From: Bradyrhizobium oligotrophicum S58
Lineage (GTDB): Bacteria; Pseudomonadota; Alphaproteobacteria; Rhizobiales; Xanthobacteraceae
Assembly: GCF_000344805.1 (NCBI RefSeq)
Contig: NC_020453.1
Location: 4,249,001-4,313,000, forward strand
Reading direction: 5' to 3'
Length of the DNA: 64,000 nt
Part shown: positions 16,784 to 25,379 of the stretch, one piece after another
Position numbering within the stretch: position 1 is the stretch's first letter
Layout: the number at the start of each line of letters is the position of its first letter
Notes under the pieces: generated by a model
Seen by the model: the letters and a program-made list of their open reading frames with translations, nothing else
The model's database searches: none
Told to the model about the DNA's origin: nothing
Position numbers and translations under genes: made by a program

Positions 16784-18025
16784 TCAGCCGCCCTGCCGCA
16801 GCTTCGCCAGCACCTTCAGCCCGCCATAGCCGTCAGCCGGCGCAATACCGGCTTTGGCCTGGAAGTCGCGGATCGCCTTCATGGTGTCGTTGCCGACGCG
16901 GCCGTCGGTGCCGCCGGTGTCGAAGCCGGCGGCGGTCAGGCGCTTCTGCATCTCCTGCACCTCGGCGAGCGTCAGCGCGCGTTCCGAGCCGGGGAAGGGT
17001 TGCAGGAAGGGCGGTGCGCCCAGGATGCGATCGCCGAGATGGCAGATCGCGAGCGCGTAGCTCATCGCCGGATTGTAGGACTTCACCGAGTAGAAATTTG
17101 GTCCGAGCAGGAAGGCGGGGCCGCCCTCGACCGGGATCCACAGCTGCGCTGAAGCGCTCGGCTGCGGGAACGGCTCGCCGTCGGCGCGGGTGATTCCGGC
17201 CGCTTGCCAGGTGGCATAGCTACGGCTGCCTGACATGTTGCCGGGCGCGCGCACCTCGTAGCCCCAATGCTCGCCGCGGTGATATTTGCCGCGGTTGACG
17301 AGATAGCGCGCGGTCGAGCCGAGCGCGTCGTCGGGCCGCCCGAACGGGTTGATCTTGCCGTCGCCGTCATAGTCGAAGCCGACATTGAGCCAGACTTCGG
17401 GCATCCATTGCGTGTGACCCATGGCCCCGGCCCAGGAGCCGCGCATCTCCTCCGGCGTGCTCCAGCCGCGGTCGACGATTTTCAGCGCGTTGGTGAGCTC
17501 GGTCTCCCAATAGGCCTTGCGGCGCGGCTCGTTCCAGGCGAGCGCGGCGAGTGCGGGAAACACCGGGCGCATGTGGTTCTGCTGCACCAAGGGATCGCCG
17601 AACGCGGACTCGACACCCCACAGTGCCAGCAAGGTGCCGCGCTCGACGCCAAAATCCTTCTCGATGCGCGCGAACAGCGCCTCGTTCTGCTTCAGCGCGA
17701 TCTTGCCGTTGATGACGCGCCAGTCGGAGACGCGGCGGTTGACGTATTGCCAGAGCTGTTCCTTGAACTCCGGCTGGTTGCGCATTTCCTTGAACACGGT
17801 CATGTCCGGCTCGAGCCGCGCCATGACCCGGGTCCAGGTCGACTGCGAGATGCCCTTGGCGAGCGCGCGGGCACGAAAGCCGTCGCGCCAGGCCTCGAAC
17901 TCGGCCGGCGCAGCCATTGCCGGGAGGGCAGGGACGAGCAGCGCGGCGGTGCCGAGGCCGGAGCGGAGCAGGGCGCGGCGGGTCAGGGAAGCGGGCTGTG
18001 AATCGGGCTGTGTCATGGCGGCCAT
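16784..18025 (-). CDS. lytic murein transglycosylase (MltB/SLT_2 type) with peptidoglycan-binding domain
   Basis: The 413-residue exported enzyme cleaves peptidoglycan glycan strands. A signal with twin arginines (TRRALLRSG, residues 15-23) and AMA-AP cleavage site precedes an SLT_2 catalytic domain. The catalytic Glu139 lies in WGVESAFGDP, with GAMGHTQWMP and DYDGDGKINPF further on. Residues about 350-410 form a PG_binding_1 domain (MQKRLTAAGFDTGGTDGRVG). The start may be 18025 or the ATG three codons later at 18016; GGGTAG just before favours 18025. Confidence 0.93.
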   Translation of the reverse strand: MAAMTQPDSQPASLTRRALLRSGLGTAALLVPALPAMAAPAEFEAWRDGFRARALAKGISQSTWTRVMARLEPDMTVFKEMRNQPEFKEQLWQYVNRRVSDWRVINGKIALKQNEALFARIEKDFGVERGTLLALWGVESAFGDPLVQQNHMRPVFPALAALAWNEPRRKAYWETELTNALKIVDRGWSTPEEMRGSWAGAMGHTQWMPEVWLNVGFDYDGDGKINPFGRPDDALGSTARYLVNRGKYHRGEHWGYEVRAPGNMSGSRSYATWQAAGITRADGEPFPQPSASAQLWIPVEGGPAFLLGPNFYSVKSYNPAMSYALAICHLGDRILGAPPFLQPFPGSERALTLAEVQEMQKRLTAAGFDTGGTDGRVGNDTMKAIRDFQAKAGIAPADGYGGLKVLAKLRQGG

Positions 18026-18064
18026 TCTACCCGCTGCGGGGAGGGAACGGCAAAGCGGGAACTT

Positions 18065-18604
18065 TCACGCCTGATGGAGCTCGGCGGCGATCCGGGCGAG
18101 CCAGCGGCGGATGGTTGCGAGGTCCCGCCTGCTCAGGCCGCCGGTCAGCCGCCGCTCCAGCGCGGTGGCCTGGCGCCGCGCCTTGACGAGCAAAGCGAGG
18201 CCGTGGCGGGTCAGGTCCCACTGTAGCACCCGGCCATGCACGGGATGCGGCGTCCTGCGGATCGCACCGTCGCGCTCCAGATTGCCGATGATGACGTTGA
18301 CGGTCTGCGGCGTCAGCAGGGCGACGCGGGCGAGGTCGGCACCGGACAGTCCCGGATAGGCCTTCAGCATCGTCAACACCACGAATTGCGGATGGGTCAG
18401 TCCGGTCGAGGTGAGCGCGCGGTCCAGCGACAGCCGCGCCGCGGCCTGCGCCTGGCGCAGCAGGTAGGCAAGGTAGCCGTCCTCGCCGCGCTTGCCCTCG
18501 CCCGGAGATGGTGGGCGGATCGGCCGCGCCGGTGGCTTTAACTTGCGCGGGGTGCGCGACGTCGTCGGCGCTCGCGAGGTCGTCAATGCCTTCGGCTTGC
18601 GCAT
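18065..18604 (-). CDS. MarR family transcriptional regulator
   Basis: The 179-residue protein has a basic, Pro-rich tail of about 40 residues and then a MarR winged helix: ARLSLDRALTSTGLTHPQFVVLTML, LSGADLARVALLTPQTVNVIIGNLERDGAIRR and the wing HPVHGRVLQWDLTRHG. MarR proteins repress and respond to small aromatic or oxidative signals. It is divergent from the AhpD-like gene across 53 bases that contain a 16-base palindrome, so it most likely controls both genes. I chose the ATG at 18604; a longer frame reaching 18670 would overlap the divergent gene. Confidence 0.9.
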   Translation of the reverse strand: MRKPKALTTSRAPTTSRTPRKLKPPARPIRPPSPGEGKRGEDGYLAYLLRQAQAAARLSLDRALTSTGLTHPQFVVLTMLKAYPGLSGADLARVALLTPQTVNVIIGNLERDGAIRRTPHPVHGRVLQWDLTRHGLALLVKARRQATALERRLTGGLSRRDLATIRRWLARIAAELHQA

Positions 18605-18606
18605 GA

Positions 18607-18622
18607 TATCAGAGCTCTGATA
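18607..18622. promoter_or_regulatory. 16-bp perfect palindrome, candidate MarR operator
   Basis: TATCAGAGCTCTGATA is a perfect palindrome immediately upstream of the MarR start codon. A further half-like TATGATA follows at 18635-18641, where TATGAT could be the -10 of the AhpD-like gene. MarR dimers typically bind such palindromes in their own divergent promoters. Confidence 0.6.
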
Positions 18623-18657
18623 AGTTGACAGACATATGATAACACGAGAGACGCCAC

Positions 18658-19128
18658 ATGTCACATGCACGCAGCGAGTACAAGGACTTCAGGAGCCTGG
18701 CGCCGGAGCTCTATGACGCCATTCTTGCCGTCAGCCAGCAGGCAGCCAAGGCCGGGCTCGACAAGCAGCTGCTCGAGCTGATCAAGATCCGCGCGTCGCA
18801 GATCAACGGCTGTGCGTTCTGCGTGCAGCATCACGTGCTGCTGGCCGAGAAGCTCGGCGTCTCCGCCGACAAGATCAATCTCGTCGTGGCGTGGCGCGAG
18901 GCGCCGCAATTCTCGCCACGCGAGCGTGCGGCGCTGGCGTTCACCGAGGCGCTGACCACGCTGCAGGGGGGCGTCGACGACGAAGTCTATGCCGAGGCCC
19001 GGGCTGAATTCTCGGAGACGGAGCTGGTGTTCCTGACGTCGGCGGTCGGCGTGATCAATCTCTGGAATCGCTACGGCGTGGCCTTCCGCTGGACGCCGCC
19101 CGAGCGGCCGGCGCGCACAGCGCCTTGA
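18658..19128 (+). CDS. AhpD-like / carboxymuconolactone decarboxylase family protein
   Basis: The 156-residue all-helical protein has the CxxC redox motif of AhpD-like peroxidase partners: Cys52-Ala-Phe-Cys55 with His59 (GCAFCVQHHVLLAEKLG). Such proteins act as alkylhydroperoxidases or oxidoreductase partners. The preceding residues LELIKIRASQIN fit the family. Its promoter is shared with the divergent MarR gene, implying induction by an oxidant or small molecule. The ATG at 18658 is the only reasonable start. Confidence 0.92.
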   Translation: MSHARSEYKDFRSLAPELYDAILAVSQQAAKAGLDKQLLELIKIRASQINGCAFCVQHHVLLAEKLGVSADKINLVVAWREAPQFSPRERAALAFTEALTTLQGGVDDEVYAEARAEFSETELVFLTSAVGVINLWNRYGVAFRWTPPERPARTAP

Positions 19129-19135
19129 GCTGCGG

Positions 19136-19161
19136 GGAACCGCAGCCGTGCCGAGCGGGTT
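19136..19161 (+). promoter_or_regulatory. EcfG-like promoter variant GGAAC-N17-GGTT
   Basis: GGAAC at 19136-19140 and GGTT at 19158-19161 are 17 bases apart. The alphaproteobacterial general-stress sigma factor EcfG recognises GGAAC-N16/17-CGTT; this copy has G for C at the first -10 position. The start codon of the 60-residue ORF is 27 bases downstream. Confidence 0.4.
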
Positions 19162-19187
19162 ATGCGTTAAAAGCAGAGGAGGCGCGC

Positions 19188-19370
19188 ATGACCGGGACGA
19201 ACGAACCGCTCAAGCCGGAGGATTTCCCGCTGGAGGCCGACAAGGAGCGCGTGCAACGCCAGGACGGCAAGCCGATCGCAACGACGAAGAACGAAGCGAT
19301 GGCGCACGAGATTGCCGAGCGCCTCAATGCCGAGGAGCACCGGCGCGAAGAGGACAAGTGGTCGGCGTGA
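19188..19370 (+). CDS. small charged hypothetical protein (60 residues)
   Basis: The product is highly charged, with about a third Lys/Glu/Asp/Arg, no Cys and no hydrophobic helix. The middle part (TKNEAMAHEIAERLNAEEHRREEDKW) is a likely amphipathic helix. A strong ribosome site AGAGGAGG lies about nine bases before the ATG at 19188. An EcfG-like promoter precedes it, so it may be a general-stress protein. I recall similar short proteins conserved in Bradyrhizobiaceae, without known function. Confidence 0.7.
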   Translation: MTGTNEPLKPEDFPLEADKERVQRQDGKPIATTKNEAMAHEIAERLNAEEHRREEDKWSA

Positions 19371-19664
19371 CTCTTTCCCCGTGACGAACCGGGGTGAGCG
19401 TGCTGACATCAAGTGTGCGTGCTCGAATTCGTCCACACGGATCGCCAGGTTCGTTTCTTTGAGTTCGATTTGAACCAAGATAGTGCATCTTGCGCGGTGC
19501 ACCTCGCCCCGCTTGCGGGGGCGCGAGCGAAGCTCGTCGTGCCCCCGTAAGAACGGGAGGCGAGGGAGCGCACCTTCGATGCCGGGCCATCTCTTGTCTC
19601 TCTGAGAGCTGCGGGAGACAGATGGCGGCTGCAATCAGCTCGAACTAATCAGCACGTCCCACGC
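19371..19664. other. intergenic stretch with a G/C-rich hairpin, possible dispersed repeat
   Basis: About 294 bases without a convincing gene. Around 19499-19585 lies CACCTCGCCCCGCTTGCGGGG with the hairpin CCCCGC/GCGGGG (19507-19512, 19515-19520), followed by a pyrimidine/purine-rich tract. This wording resembles another repeat I remember from Bradyrhizobium. It could act as a two-way transcript end for the convergent genes on either side. Confidence 0.35.
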
Positions 19665-19928
19665 TCAGAACGGATTGGCCGGCTGCGCGCGCTTGGGGCC
19701 TTCCGGCTTTGGCTCGACCGCAAGGCTGGGGTCGGTCGGCATCACGCGTGCCCCGGCGGCGCGGGCGACCTGGCCTGTGGTCGAGCGGCGCGCCTGTTCG
19801 GCGGATTTGATCTCGGGCGGATGCCAGCGGTCGCGCACCAGCATGGTGAGCGCACCGACGCATATGAGCGCGATCGCCGCTGACACCAGCGCCAGTCCGG
19901 TCCTGCGATGAGGCGTGCCTGTCGTCAT
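19665..19928 (-). CDS. small single-pass membrane protein (87 residues)
   Basis: A basic N-terminus (MTTGTPHRR) is followed by one hydrophobic helix (about residues 10-30, GLALVSAAIALICVGALTMLV) and a basic, Pro-rich tail ending in PANPF. The topology is N-in with a periplasmic tail. The ribosome site GGAGG lies eight bases before the ATG at 19928. An EcfG-like promoter variant is 23 bases upstream. It lies 75 bases downstream of the M23 peptidase gene on the same strand and could also be read through from it. Function unknown. Confidence 0.65.
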   Translation of the reverse strand: MTTGTPHRRTGLALVSAAIALICVGALTMLVRDRWHPPEIKSAEQARRSTTGQVARAAGARVMPTDPSLAVEPKPEGPKRAQPANPF

Positions 19929-19951
19929 CCGCGATCCTCCCTCCGACATCT

Positions 19952-19977
19952 AACCCGCAGCCTTGAGGGTCGGTTCC
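19952..19977 (-). promoter_or_regulatory. EcfG-like promoter variant (minus strand) GGAAC-N17-GGTT
   Basis: On the minus strand GGAAC (complement of 19973-19977) and GGTT (complement of 19952-19955) are 17 bases apart. The start codon of the 87-residue membrane protein lies 23 bases further. It is the same one-base variant as at 19136. Confidence 0.35.
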
Positions 19978-20002
19978 AGCAGGTCCGGCGGCCGCGCGGT
20001 GG

Positions 20003-21634
20003 TCAGTTGCGATCGCGCCCGGCGGCGGCGTCGGCGGCAGGCCCAAGCGGCGAGGATCCCTGCGGCGGCGTTCCGATGGTCCCGGTGGTCGCCGGGGGCG
20101 GCGTTGCCGCCATCTCAGAGCCGATCTCGCGGCCGCGGCCCCCGATCAGCCGCTCGTAAGCCGCGATCAGCGTCATATAGGGATTGACCCAGATCCAGCC
20201 GTCGCGCGTGAACAGCTGGACGTCGAAATGCAGATGGCGCGTGGTGCCGTTGGGATGGTCGAGATAGTTCGAAACCACGCCGATCGGCTCGCCCTCGCGA
20301 AGGCTGCGGCCGTTGAGCAGGCCGTCGGCATCCATCGCCGCGGGATTCATGTGCATGTAGCGGAAGCGGATGTGCTCGGTGCCGCTGTTGACCTGCACGG
20401 TGACGGCCTGTTGTTTGGTCGAGCGGATCACGACGCCGTCGCGCACCGCGAGCACCCGCTGCCGCCACGGGTCGCAGCCCTCGGTGCCGTCACGGCGCAC
20501 CGGACAGGCGCCGGGCCTGAGATCCTGGCCCTGATGGCCGAAGCCGCTGGCGCACTGGCCGACATTGAAGTCACGTGCCTCGCAGAAATTGTCGCGCCAG
20601 GGATACTGGCTCCACGGCTGATCGAGCTTGTCGCTCGCGCGCCTGCGGCCGAACGATTGCGAGTGCACATAGGCCGGCGCGTCGAGCGGATAGCGGATCT
20701 GCGAATAGGCGGTGCGATCGGCGCGGCCGCTCTGGCCGCGCGCGCCTGAGTTGGCGACGATGTCACCGACCGGGCGATAGGTGAAGTCGGCGTCGAACGT
20801 CGGCGGCCGCTCAGCGGCGGTCGGGGCGATCTCAGGCGGGGTTCGCGACGGCAGGCCGCCGCCGATGCGCAGCGCTCGCAGAAAGCGCTCGGCGATCGGA
20901 TAGGCCTCGCGGCAGGCGAGCCGGCGCGGCCGCGGCGCACTGTCGAGGCACTGGATCGAGACCACATAGGGCACGCCGAACCGCGTGAAGGCGTAGCGGA
21001 CATAGCCCTCGCGGATGAAGCGGCGCAGATCGGGGTATTGCGCAGCGAGCGCCTTGACGGCGTCGCCCTTGCCATCAGCGGGATCGGCGACATCGTAGGT
21101 GACGAGCGATCCGGTGATCTGGATCTCGACCGGCTTGGCGAAGATGCGCGACGGCAGGCCGGAGGTCACGTCCGGCGCAAGCGAGAACACGGCGTCGTAG
21201 CCAGATGGGCCGGCGTCGAACAGGTCGGTCTGGAAGTCGGCCTGATAGCGCGGCAGGTCACGCGGCTCGATGGGGCCTTTGCGGCGCGCGACGAGATAGG
21301 TGGTGGTGTCGAACGGCAGCAAAACGGGGACCGGACTGCGTCCGATCCCCGTGAAGATGGCAGAGGTCACGCCGTTGAGCTGGACCAGCGCGGGTCTTCG
21401 TCGCGCATCGTCGGCTGGAATGCTGCGCCGGCGCGCTGACAGGGCGAAGTCGGCGGCGACCTCGGGCGCCGCGTTGAGCTCGGAGCGGAGCTGGTCCAGC
21501 GCCGCACGCCAATCGGCCCGGTTGACGGTGACGGCGGGCATCGCAAACCCATCCGCCGCGCGCCCCGTCGACGACGCGGCCAGCGTGATGATCGCCGCCA
21601 GGGCGGCGATGATGATGGTGACCCTTGCCCCCAA
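20003..21634 (-). CDS. exported M23 family (LytM-like) metallopeptidase
   Basis: The 543-residue protein has a signal peptide (about residues 1-26, ending TGRA-ADG), a long unassigned region and a C-terminal M23 domain. The zinc site pattern is visible: HQGQD (His-x3-Asp) and HLHFD near residue 460, with a CPVRRDGTEGCDPWRQRVLAVRDG stretch between. M23 enzymes cut peptide cross-links of the wall or, when degenerate, activate amidases. The only start that keeps the signal peptide is TTG at 21634, with a purine-rich GGGGGAG directly before it. It follows efp by 51 bases in the same direction. Confidence 0.85.
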   Translation of the reverse strand: MGARVTIIIAALAAIITLAASSTGRAADGFAMPAVTVNRADWRAALDQLRSELNAAPEVAADFALSARRRSIPADDARRRPALVQLNGVTSAIFTGIGRSPVPVLLPFDTTTYLVARRKGPIEPRDLPRYQADFQTDLFDAGPSGYDAVFSLAPDVTSGLPSRIFAKPVEIQITGSLVTYDVADPADGKGDAVKALAAQYPDLRRFIREGYVRYAFTRFGVPYVVSIQCLDSAPRPRRLACREAYPIAERFLRALRIGGGLPSRTPPEIAPTAAERPPTFDADFTYRPVGDIVANSGARGQSGRADRTAYSQIRYPLDAPAYVHSQSFGRRRASDKLDQPWSQYPWRDNFCEARDFNVGQCASGFGHQGQDLRPGACPVRRDGTEGCDPWRQRVLAVRDGVVIRSTKQQAVTVQVNSGTEHIRFRYMHMNPAAMDADGLLNGRSLREGEPIGVVSNYLDHPNGTTRHLHFDVQLFTRDGWIWVNPYMTLIAAYERLIGGRGREIGSEMAATPPPATTGTIGTPPQGSSPLGPAADAAAGRDRN

Positions 21635-21685
21635 CTCCCCCGCGCCCCCCGGCGTCAGATCATGCCGCTGCCCCGCCCATCAGCT

Positions 21686-22252
21686 TCAGTCCTTGGCGCG
21701 CTCGCAGTAGGAGCCGTCCTCGGTCATGACGACGATGCGGGTGCCGACCGTGATGTGCGCCGGCACGCCGGTCCGGACACCATTGGAGAGCACCGCCGGC
21801 TTGTACGACGACGACGCGGTCTGGCCCTTGGTGACCGGCTCGGTCTCGACCACTTCGAGCGTGACGCGCTGCGGCAGCGTGATCGACACCGGCACCACGT
21901 CGTGCATCGACAGCTTGACGGTCATATTTTCCTGGAGATAGGCCGCCTGATTGCCGACCACGTCCTTCGGCACCTGGACCTGGTCGTAGCTCTCCGGGTT
22001 CATGAAGTGGAAGCCGTCGGCATCCTCGTACAGGAAGGTGAAGTTGCGCTCTTCGATCGTCGCCTTCTCGACCTGGTCGGTGGTCTTGTAGCGCTCCGAG
22101 ATCTTCACGCCGTCGCTGATTCGGCGCATCTCGATCTGGCTGACGGGCGTGCCCTTGCCGGGATGGATGTTCTCGGCGGTCACGACGACATAGAGCTTTC
22201 CATCTTGCTCAATGACGTTACCCTTGCGAATAGAGCTGGCGATGACTTTCAA
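21686..22252 (-). CDS. efp: translation elongation factor P, TTG start
   Basis: The 188-residue EF-P relieves ribosome stalling at polyproline. The N-terminal KOW-like domain contains the modification loop [10 protein letters not shown]; the lysine to be beta-lysylated is Lys33 by this numbering. Two OB domains follow, with the usual C-terminal signature [15 protein letters not shown]. No ATG or GTG lies at the conserved N-terminus: the codon before [10 protein letters not shown] is TTG at 22252, with AGGA about nine bases upstream, so TTG is the probable start. The genes for its modifying enzymes, epmA and epmB, run divergently from 138 bases upstream. Confidence 0.95.
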   Translation of the reverse strand: MKVIASSIRKGNVIEQDGKLYVVVTAENIHPGKGTPVSQIEMRRISDGVKISERYKTTDQVEKATIEERNFTFLYEDADGFHFMNPESYDQVQVPKDVVGNQAAYLQENMTVKLSMHDVVPVSITLPQRVTLEVVETEPVTKGQTASSSYKPAVLSNGVRTGVPAHITVGTRIVVMTEDGSYCERAKD

Positions 22253-22390
22253 AGCTGTTTTCCTGACACTGAAAGGGGGGCGCCGGACTGGGCCGGGGCG
22301 CCGCGCGACGCGGAATGCGGTTTCGGGCGGCAACATACTGATTTTGTCCGGGGTTGCCAGTCTTTTGCGGCCCGGGCAGGGGACCCTCTG

Positions 22391-23443
22391 ATGTCCCGGG
22401 AGCCTGCGCCCTCGCCCTGGTGGTCGCCGCAGCGGCACGCCGATCTCAGGCCGTTCCTGAAGGCGCGGGCGGCCATCGTCCGTGCCTTGCGGGCCTGGTT
22501 CGAGGAGCAGGGCTTCACCGAGGTCGAAACCGGCATCCTGCAGCTGTCGCCGGGCAACGAGACCCACCTGCACGCGCCGCGGACGGAGCTGACCGACGCT
22601 GAGGGAACCCGGCATCGACGGTATCTAAGAACCTCTCCTGAATTCGCCTGCAAGAAGCTCCTGGCCGCCGGCGAGCGCCGCATCTTCGAATTCGCCCGGG
22701 TTTTCCGAGACCGCGAGCGCGGCGATCTGCACCTGCCGGAATTCACGATGCTGGAATGGTACCGGGCTGAGGCGCCCTATGACGCGATCATGGCCGATAC
22801 GGTGGTGGTGATCGCCCATGCCGCGCAGGCGACCGGAATCCGGCAGTTCGGCTTCCGCGGCCGGACCGCCGATCCCTTCGCCGAGCCCGAGCTGCTGACC
22901 GTCGCCGCCGCCTTCGAGCGCCATGCCGGCATCGACCTGCTGGCGACCATTCGCGACAAGACGGGAGACCGCGACGGGCTGGCGGCCGTGGCCCACGGCA
23001 AGGTCAGGATCAGCGACGACGACACCTGGTCGGACCTGTTCAGCAAGCTCTTGGTCGAGCATGTCGAGCCGAAGCTCGGCAACGGGCGGGTGACCGTGCT
23101 GTATGAATATCCGGCGCCGGAAGCGGCGCTGGCGCGGGCCAAGGCCGGCGAGCCACGGGTGGCCGAACGGTTCGAGGTCTATGCCTGCGGCGTCGAGCTC
23201 GCCAACGGCTTCGGCGAGCTCACCGATGCCGCCGAGCAGCGCCGCCGCTTCGAGGACGAGATGGCGGAGAAGCAGCGGCGCTATGGCGAGCGCTACCCGC
23301 TCGACGAGGATTTCCTCGCCGCTGTGGCCGCGATGCCGCAGGCGAGCGGCGTGGCGCTCGGTTTCGACCGGCTGGTGATGCTGGCCGCCGGTGCCGTCAG
23401 GATCGATCAGGTGGTGTGGACGCCGCCGGCAGGTGAGCGATGA
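22391..23443 (+). CDS. epmA: elongation factor P--(R)-beta-lysine ligase
   Basis: The 350-residue protein is a class II lysyl-tRNA synthetase paralogue without the anticodon-binding domain (GenX/PoxA). It attaches (R)-beta-lysine to EF-P. Visible class II motifs are motif 2 [25 protein letters not shown] and motif 3 [24 protein letters not shown], typical of lysine recognition, is present. The ATG at 22391 is chosen; the frame is open far upstream but only across the efp gene. It overlaps epmB by four bases (ATGA), so the two are translationally coupled. Confidence 0.95.
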   Translation: MSREPAPSPWWSPQRHADLRPFLKARAAIVRALRAWFEEQGFTEVETGILQLSPGNETHLHAPRTELTDAEGTRHRRYLRTSPEFACKKLLAAGERRIFEFARVFRDRERGDLHLPEFTMLEWYRAEAPYDAIMADTVVVIAHAAQATGIRQFGFRGRTADPFAEPELLTVAAAFERHAGIDLLATIRDKTGDRDGLAAVAHGKVRISDDDTWSDLFSKLLVEHVEPKLGNGRVTVLYEYPAPEAALARAKAGEPRVAERFEVYACGVELANGFGELTDAAEQRRRFEDEMAEKQRRYGERYPLDEDFLAAVAAMPQASGVALGFDRLVMLAAGAVRIDQVVWTPPAGER

Positions 23444-24534
23444 ACAGGATCGAACGTCCCACGACGCTGCGAAGCGCCGCGGATCTGGTCGCACAAGGCC
23501 TCGCTGAGCCAAGCGAGCAGGCGGCACTCGAGCGCGTGGCGCAGCGCTATGCGGTCGCGGTGACGACCCACCTCGCCGACCTGATCGATACGAACGATCC
23601 CGACGATCCGATCGCGCGGCAATTCGTGCCCAGCCCGGACGAGCTGAAGGCAGCGCCCGGCGAGCGTGGCGATCCCATCGGCGATGACGCGCATGCACCA
23701 GTGCCGGGCATCGTGCACCGCTATCCCGATCGCGTGCTGCTCAAGCTCGTCCACGTCTGCGCCGTGTATTGCCGCTTCTGCTTCCGCCGCGAGATGGTGG
23801 GGCCGGGCAAGGACAACGCGCTGTCGGAGGAGGCTTATCGCGCGGCGCTCGCCTATATCCGAGGGCATGGCGAGATCTGGGAGGTGATCCTCACCGGTGG
23901 CGATCCGCTGATGCTGTCGCCGCGGCGGCTGAAGGAGGTCATGGCCGATCTCGCCGCCATCGATCACGTCAAGATCATCCGCCTCCACACGCGGCTGCCG
24001 GTCGCCGATCCCCACCGCATCACGCCGGCGCTGGTCGATGCGCTCAAGGTGCAGGGCGCGGCGACCTGGGTCGCGCTGCACGCCAATCATCCGCGCGAGC
24101 TCAGCGCAGAGGTGCGCACCGCCTGCGCGCGGCTGGTCGATGCCGGCATTCCCATGGTCAGCCAGTCGGTGCTGCTGCGCGGGGTCAACGACGATGCGGC
24201 GACCTTGGAAGCGCTGATGCGCGCCTTCGTCGAAACCCGCATCAAGCCGTATTATTTGCACCATGGCGACCTCGCGCCGGGCACCGCGCATCTGCGCACC
24301 AGCCTGGCGCACGGCCAGGAGCTGGTTCGATCGCTGCGCGGCCGCGTCTCCGGCCTGTGCCAGCCCGATTACGTGCTCGACATTCCCGGCGGCTACGGCA
24401 AGGCGCCAGTGGGTCCGCAATACCTCACTGCCAATGAATCTGTTGAGCAGGATCATGCCTCGGGTGCGCAAACGCGCTATCGTGTGATTGACTATTGCGG
24501 CGAGGTGCACCTCTATCCGCCCCCAGGCGAATGA
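23440..24534 (+). CDS. epmB: EF-P beta-lysylation radical SAM enzyme (lysine 2,3-aminomutase family)
   Basis: The 364-residue radical SAM enzyme makes (R)-beta-lysine for EF-P. The iron-sulfur motif CxxxCxxC is Cys107, Cys111 and Cys114 in HVCAVYCRFCFRRE. A GGDPL motif for SAM binding follows near residue 150. PLP-binding and zinc-related C-terminal parts of the larger clostridial aminomutases are reduced, as in EpmB. Overlap with epmA and the divergent efp gene make the EF-P role far more likely than lysine catabolism. Confidence 0.93.
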   Translation: MNRIERPTTLRSAADLVAQGLAEPSEQAALERVAQRYAVAVTTHLADLIDTNDPDDPIARQFVPSPDELKAAPGERGDPIGDDAHAPVPGIVHRYPDRVLLKLVHVCAVYCRFCFRREMVGPGKDNALSEEAYRAALAYIRGHGEIWEVILTGGDPLMLSPRRLKEVMADLAAIDHVKIIRLHTRLPVADPHRITPALVDALKVQGAATWVALHANHPRELSAEVRTACARLVDAGIPMVSQSVLLRGVNDDAATLEALMRAFVETRIKPYYLHHGDLAPGTAHLRTSLAHGQELVRSLRGRVSGLCQPDYVLDIPGGYGKAPVGPQYLTANESVEQDHASGAQTRYRVIDYCGEVHLYPPPGE

Positions 24535-24570
24535 CGTGTCTCGCTGATTCCGCTGACACGGAGGAGCAAC

Positions 24571-24828
24571 ATGAAGAAATTTGCGATCGCAATGGGGCTC
24601 CTGATGCTCGTGGCCGATGGCGCTGCGCTGGCGCAGAGCGGCAGCTCGTCCTCCAGCAGCGCGGGATCGAAGGGCGGCATGTCCTCACAGGCGCCGGTCG
24701 GCCACCGCCAGGTGCGCCCGAGCGACCTGCCGAAGGCCGAGCAGGCCGAAGATAGTTCGATGAGCGGCGCCAGCAAGGAAGACCGCGAGCTCGACCGCAA
24801 GATCAAGAGCATCTGCCGCGGCTGCTGA
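24571..24828 (+). CDS. small secreted Ser-rich protein (85 residues)
   Basis: A classical signal peptide (MKKFAIAMGLLMLVADGAALA, cut after residue 21) is followed by a Ser/Gly-rich run and a charged C-terminal helix (KEDRELDRKIKSICRGC) with two Cys near the end. No domain is recognised. A GGAGC ribosome site lies six bases before the ATG at 24571. It begins 36 bases after epmB and could be cotranscribed. Confidence 0.7.
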   Translation: MKKFAIAMGLLMLVADGAALAQSGSSSSSSAGSKGGMSSQAPVGHRQVRPSDLPKAEQAEDSSMSGASKEDRELDRKIKSICRGC

Positions 24829-25379
24829 GCAAGGACGGGTTTAGCCGGTCCGAGGCTCGCGTTCTGTTCGCAAGCTCTGCTGGCTGACGTTACGTCCAGA
24901 GCCTCCAGAACGCCGGCGTCCGTCAGGCTATGGGGACAAAGGGCACGACCGCAGCGTCGGGCAATCGCTTCGTCTCCTGCTCGCGGCACGGCTGCGGGCG
25001 TGCGCGCCGAACCGCACGCACGGACACCGCCATAGCTCCCTAAAACGTGACCCAGTCGCAACAGGCTGGTTGATTGGGATCAACGGGCGGGGCGCATTCA
25101 GGGCCTACCCGATGCACACGAGCCAGCGCCGGAAACGGATCTGATCTGGCAGCAAGCGCGGTGCGATCATGGCCTTCATTCCCTTTCGTTCTCGAAGCCT
25201 TCCGAACCGGTGAGAAGCCGTTGGCCATTCCGGCGTCGAGACGCGGCTGTCGATAGCGACGATTACAAGACGGCCCATCGCGACGCGCCGGTCGCGCTCG
25301 CTCCGGTGCCTGGATTTCGTCAGGCAACTGGCCGCAGCCCCAGTCCGAACATCAAAACCCAACGTGAACAGAGCGTAAC
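24829..25379. other. 551-base gap with an orphan FNR/FixK2 box
   Basis: I find no convincing gene. A perfect TTGAT-N4-ATCAA palindrome lies at 25070-25083. A 36-codon leftward frame with AGGGAG before its ATG (start 25033, ending near 24923) is possible but its codon use is not persuasive. The rest looks unstructured. The segment may contain a long leader for the downstream aldehyde dehydrogenase. Confidence 0.4.
25070..25083. promoter_or_regulatory. FNR/FixK2-type box TTGATTGGGATCAA
   Basis: The site matches the FixK2 consensus TTG[A/C]-N6-[T/G]CAA exactly and is a full FNR palindrome. It is 297 bases before the aldehyde dehydrogenase start. Its target transcript is unclear: at the usual -41.5 spacing a rightward start would fall near 25118, a leftward one near 25035. 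Confidence 0.55.

Noticed and set aside
21662..23443. N-terminal extension of EpmA across the efp gene
   Set aside because: The first 240 codons are antisense to efp; the family starts at 22391.
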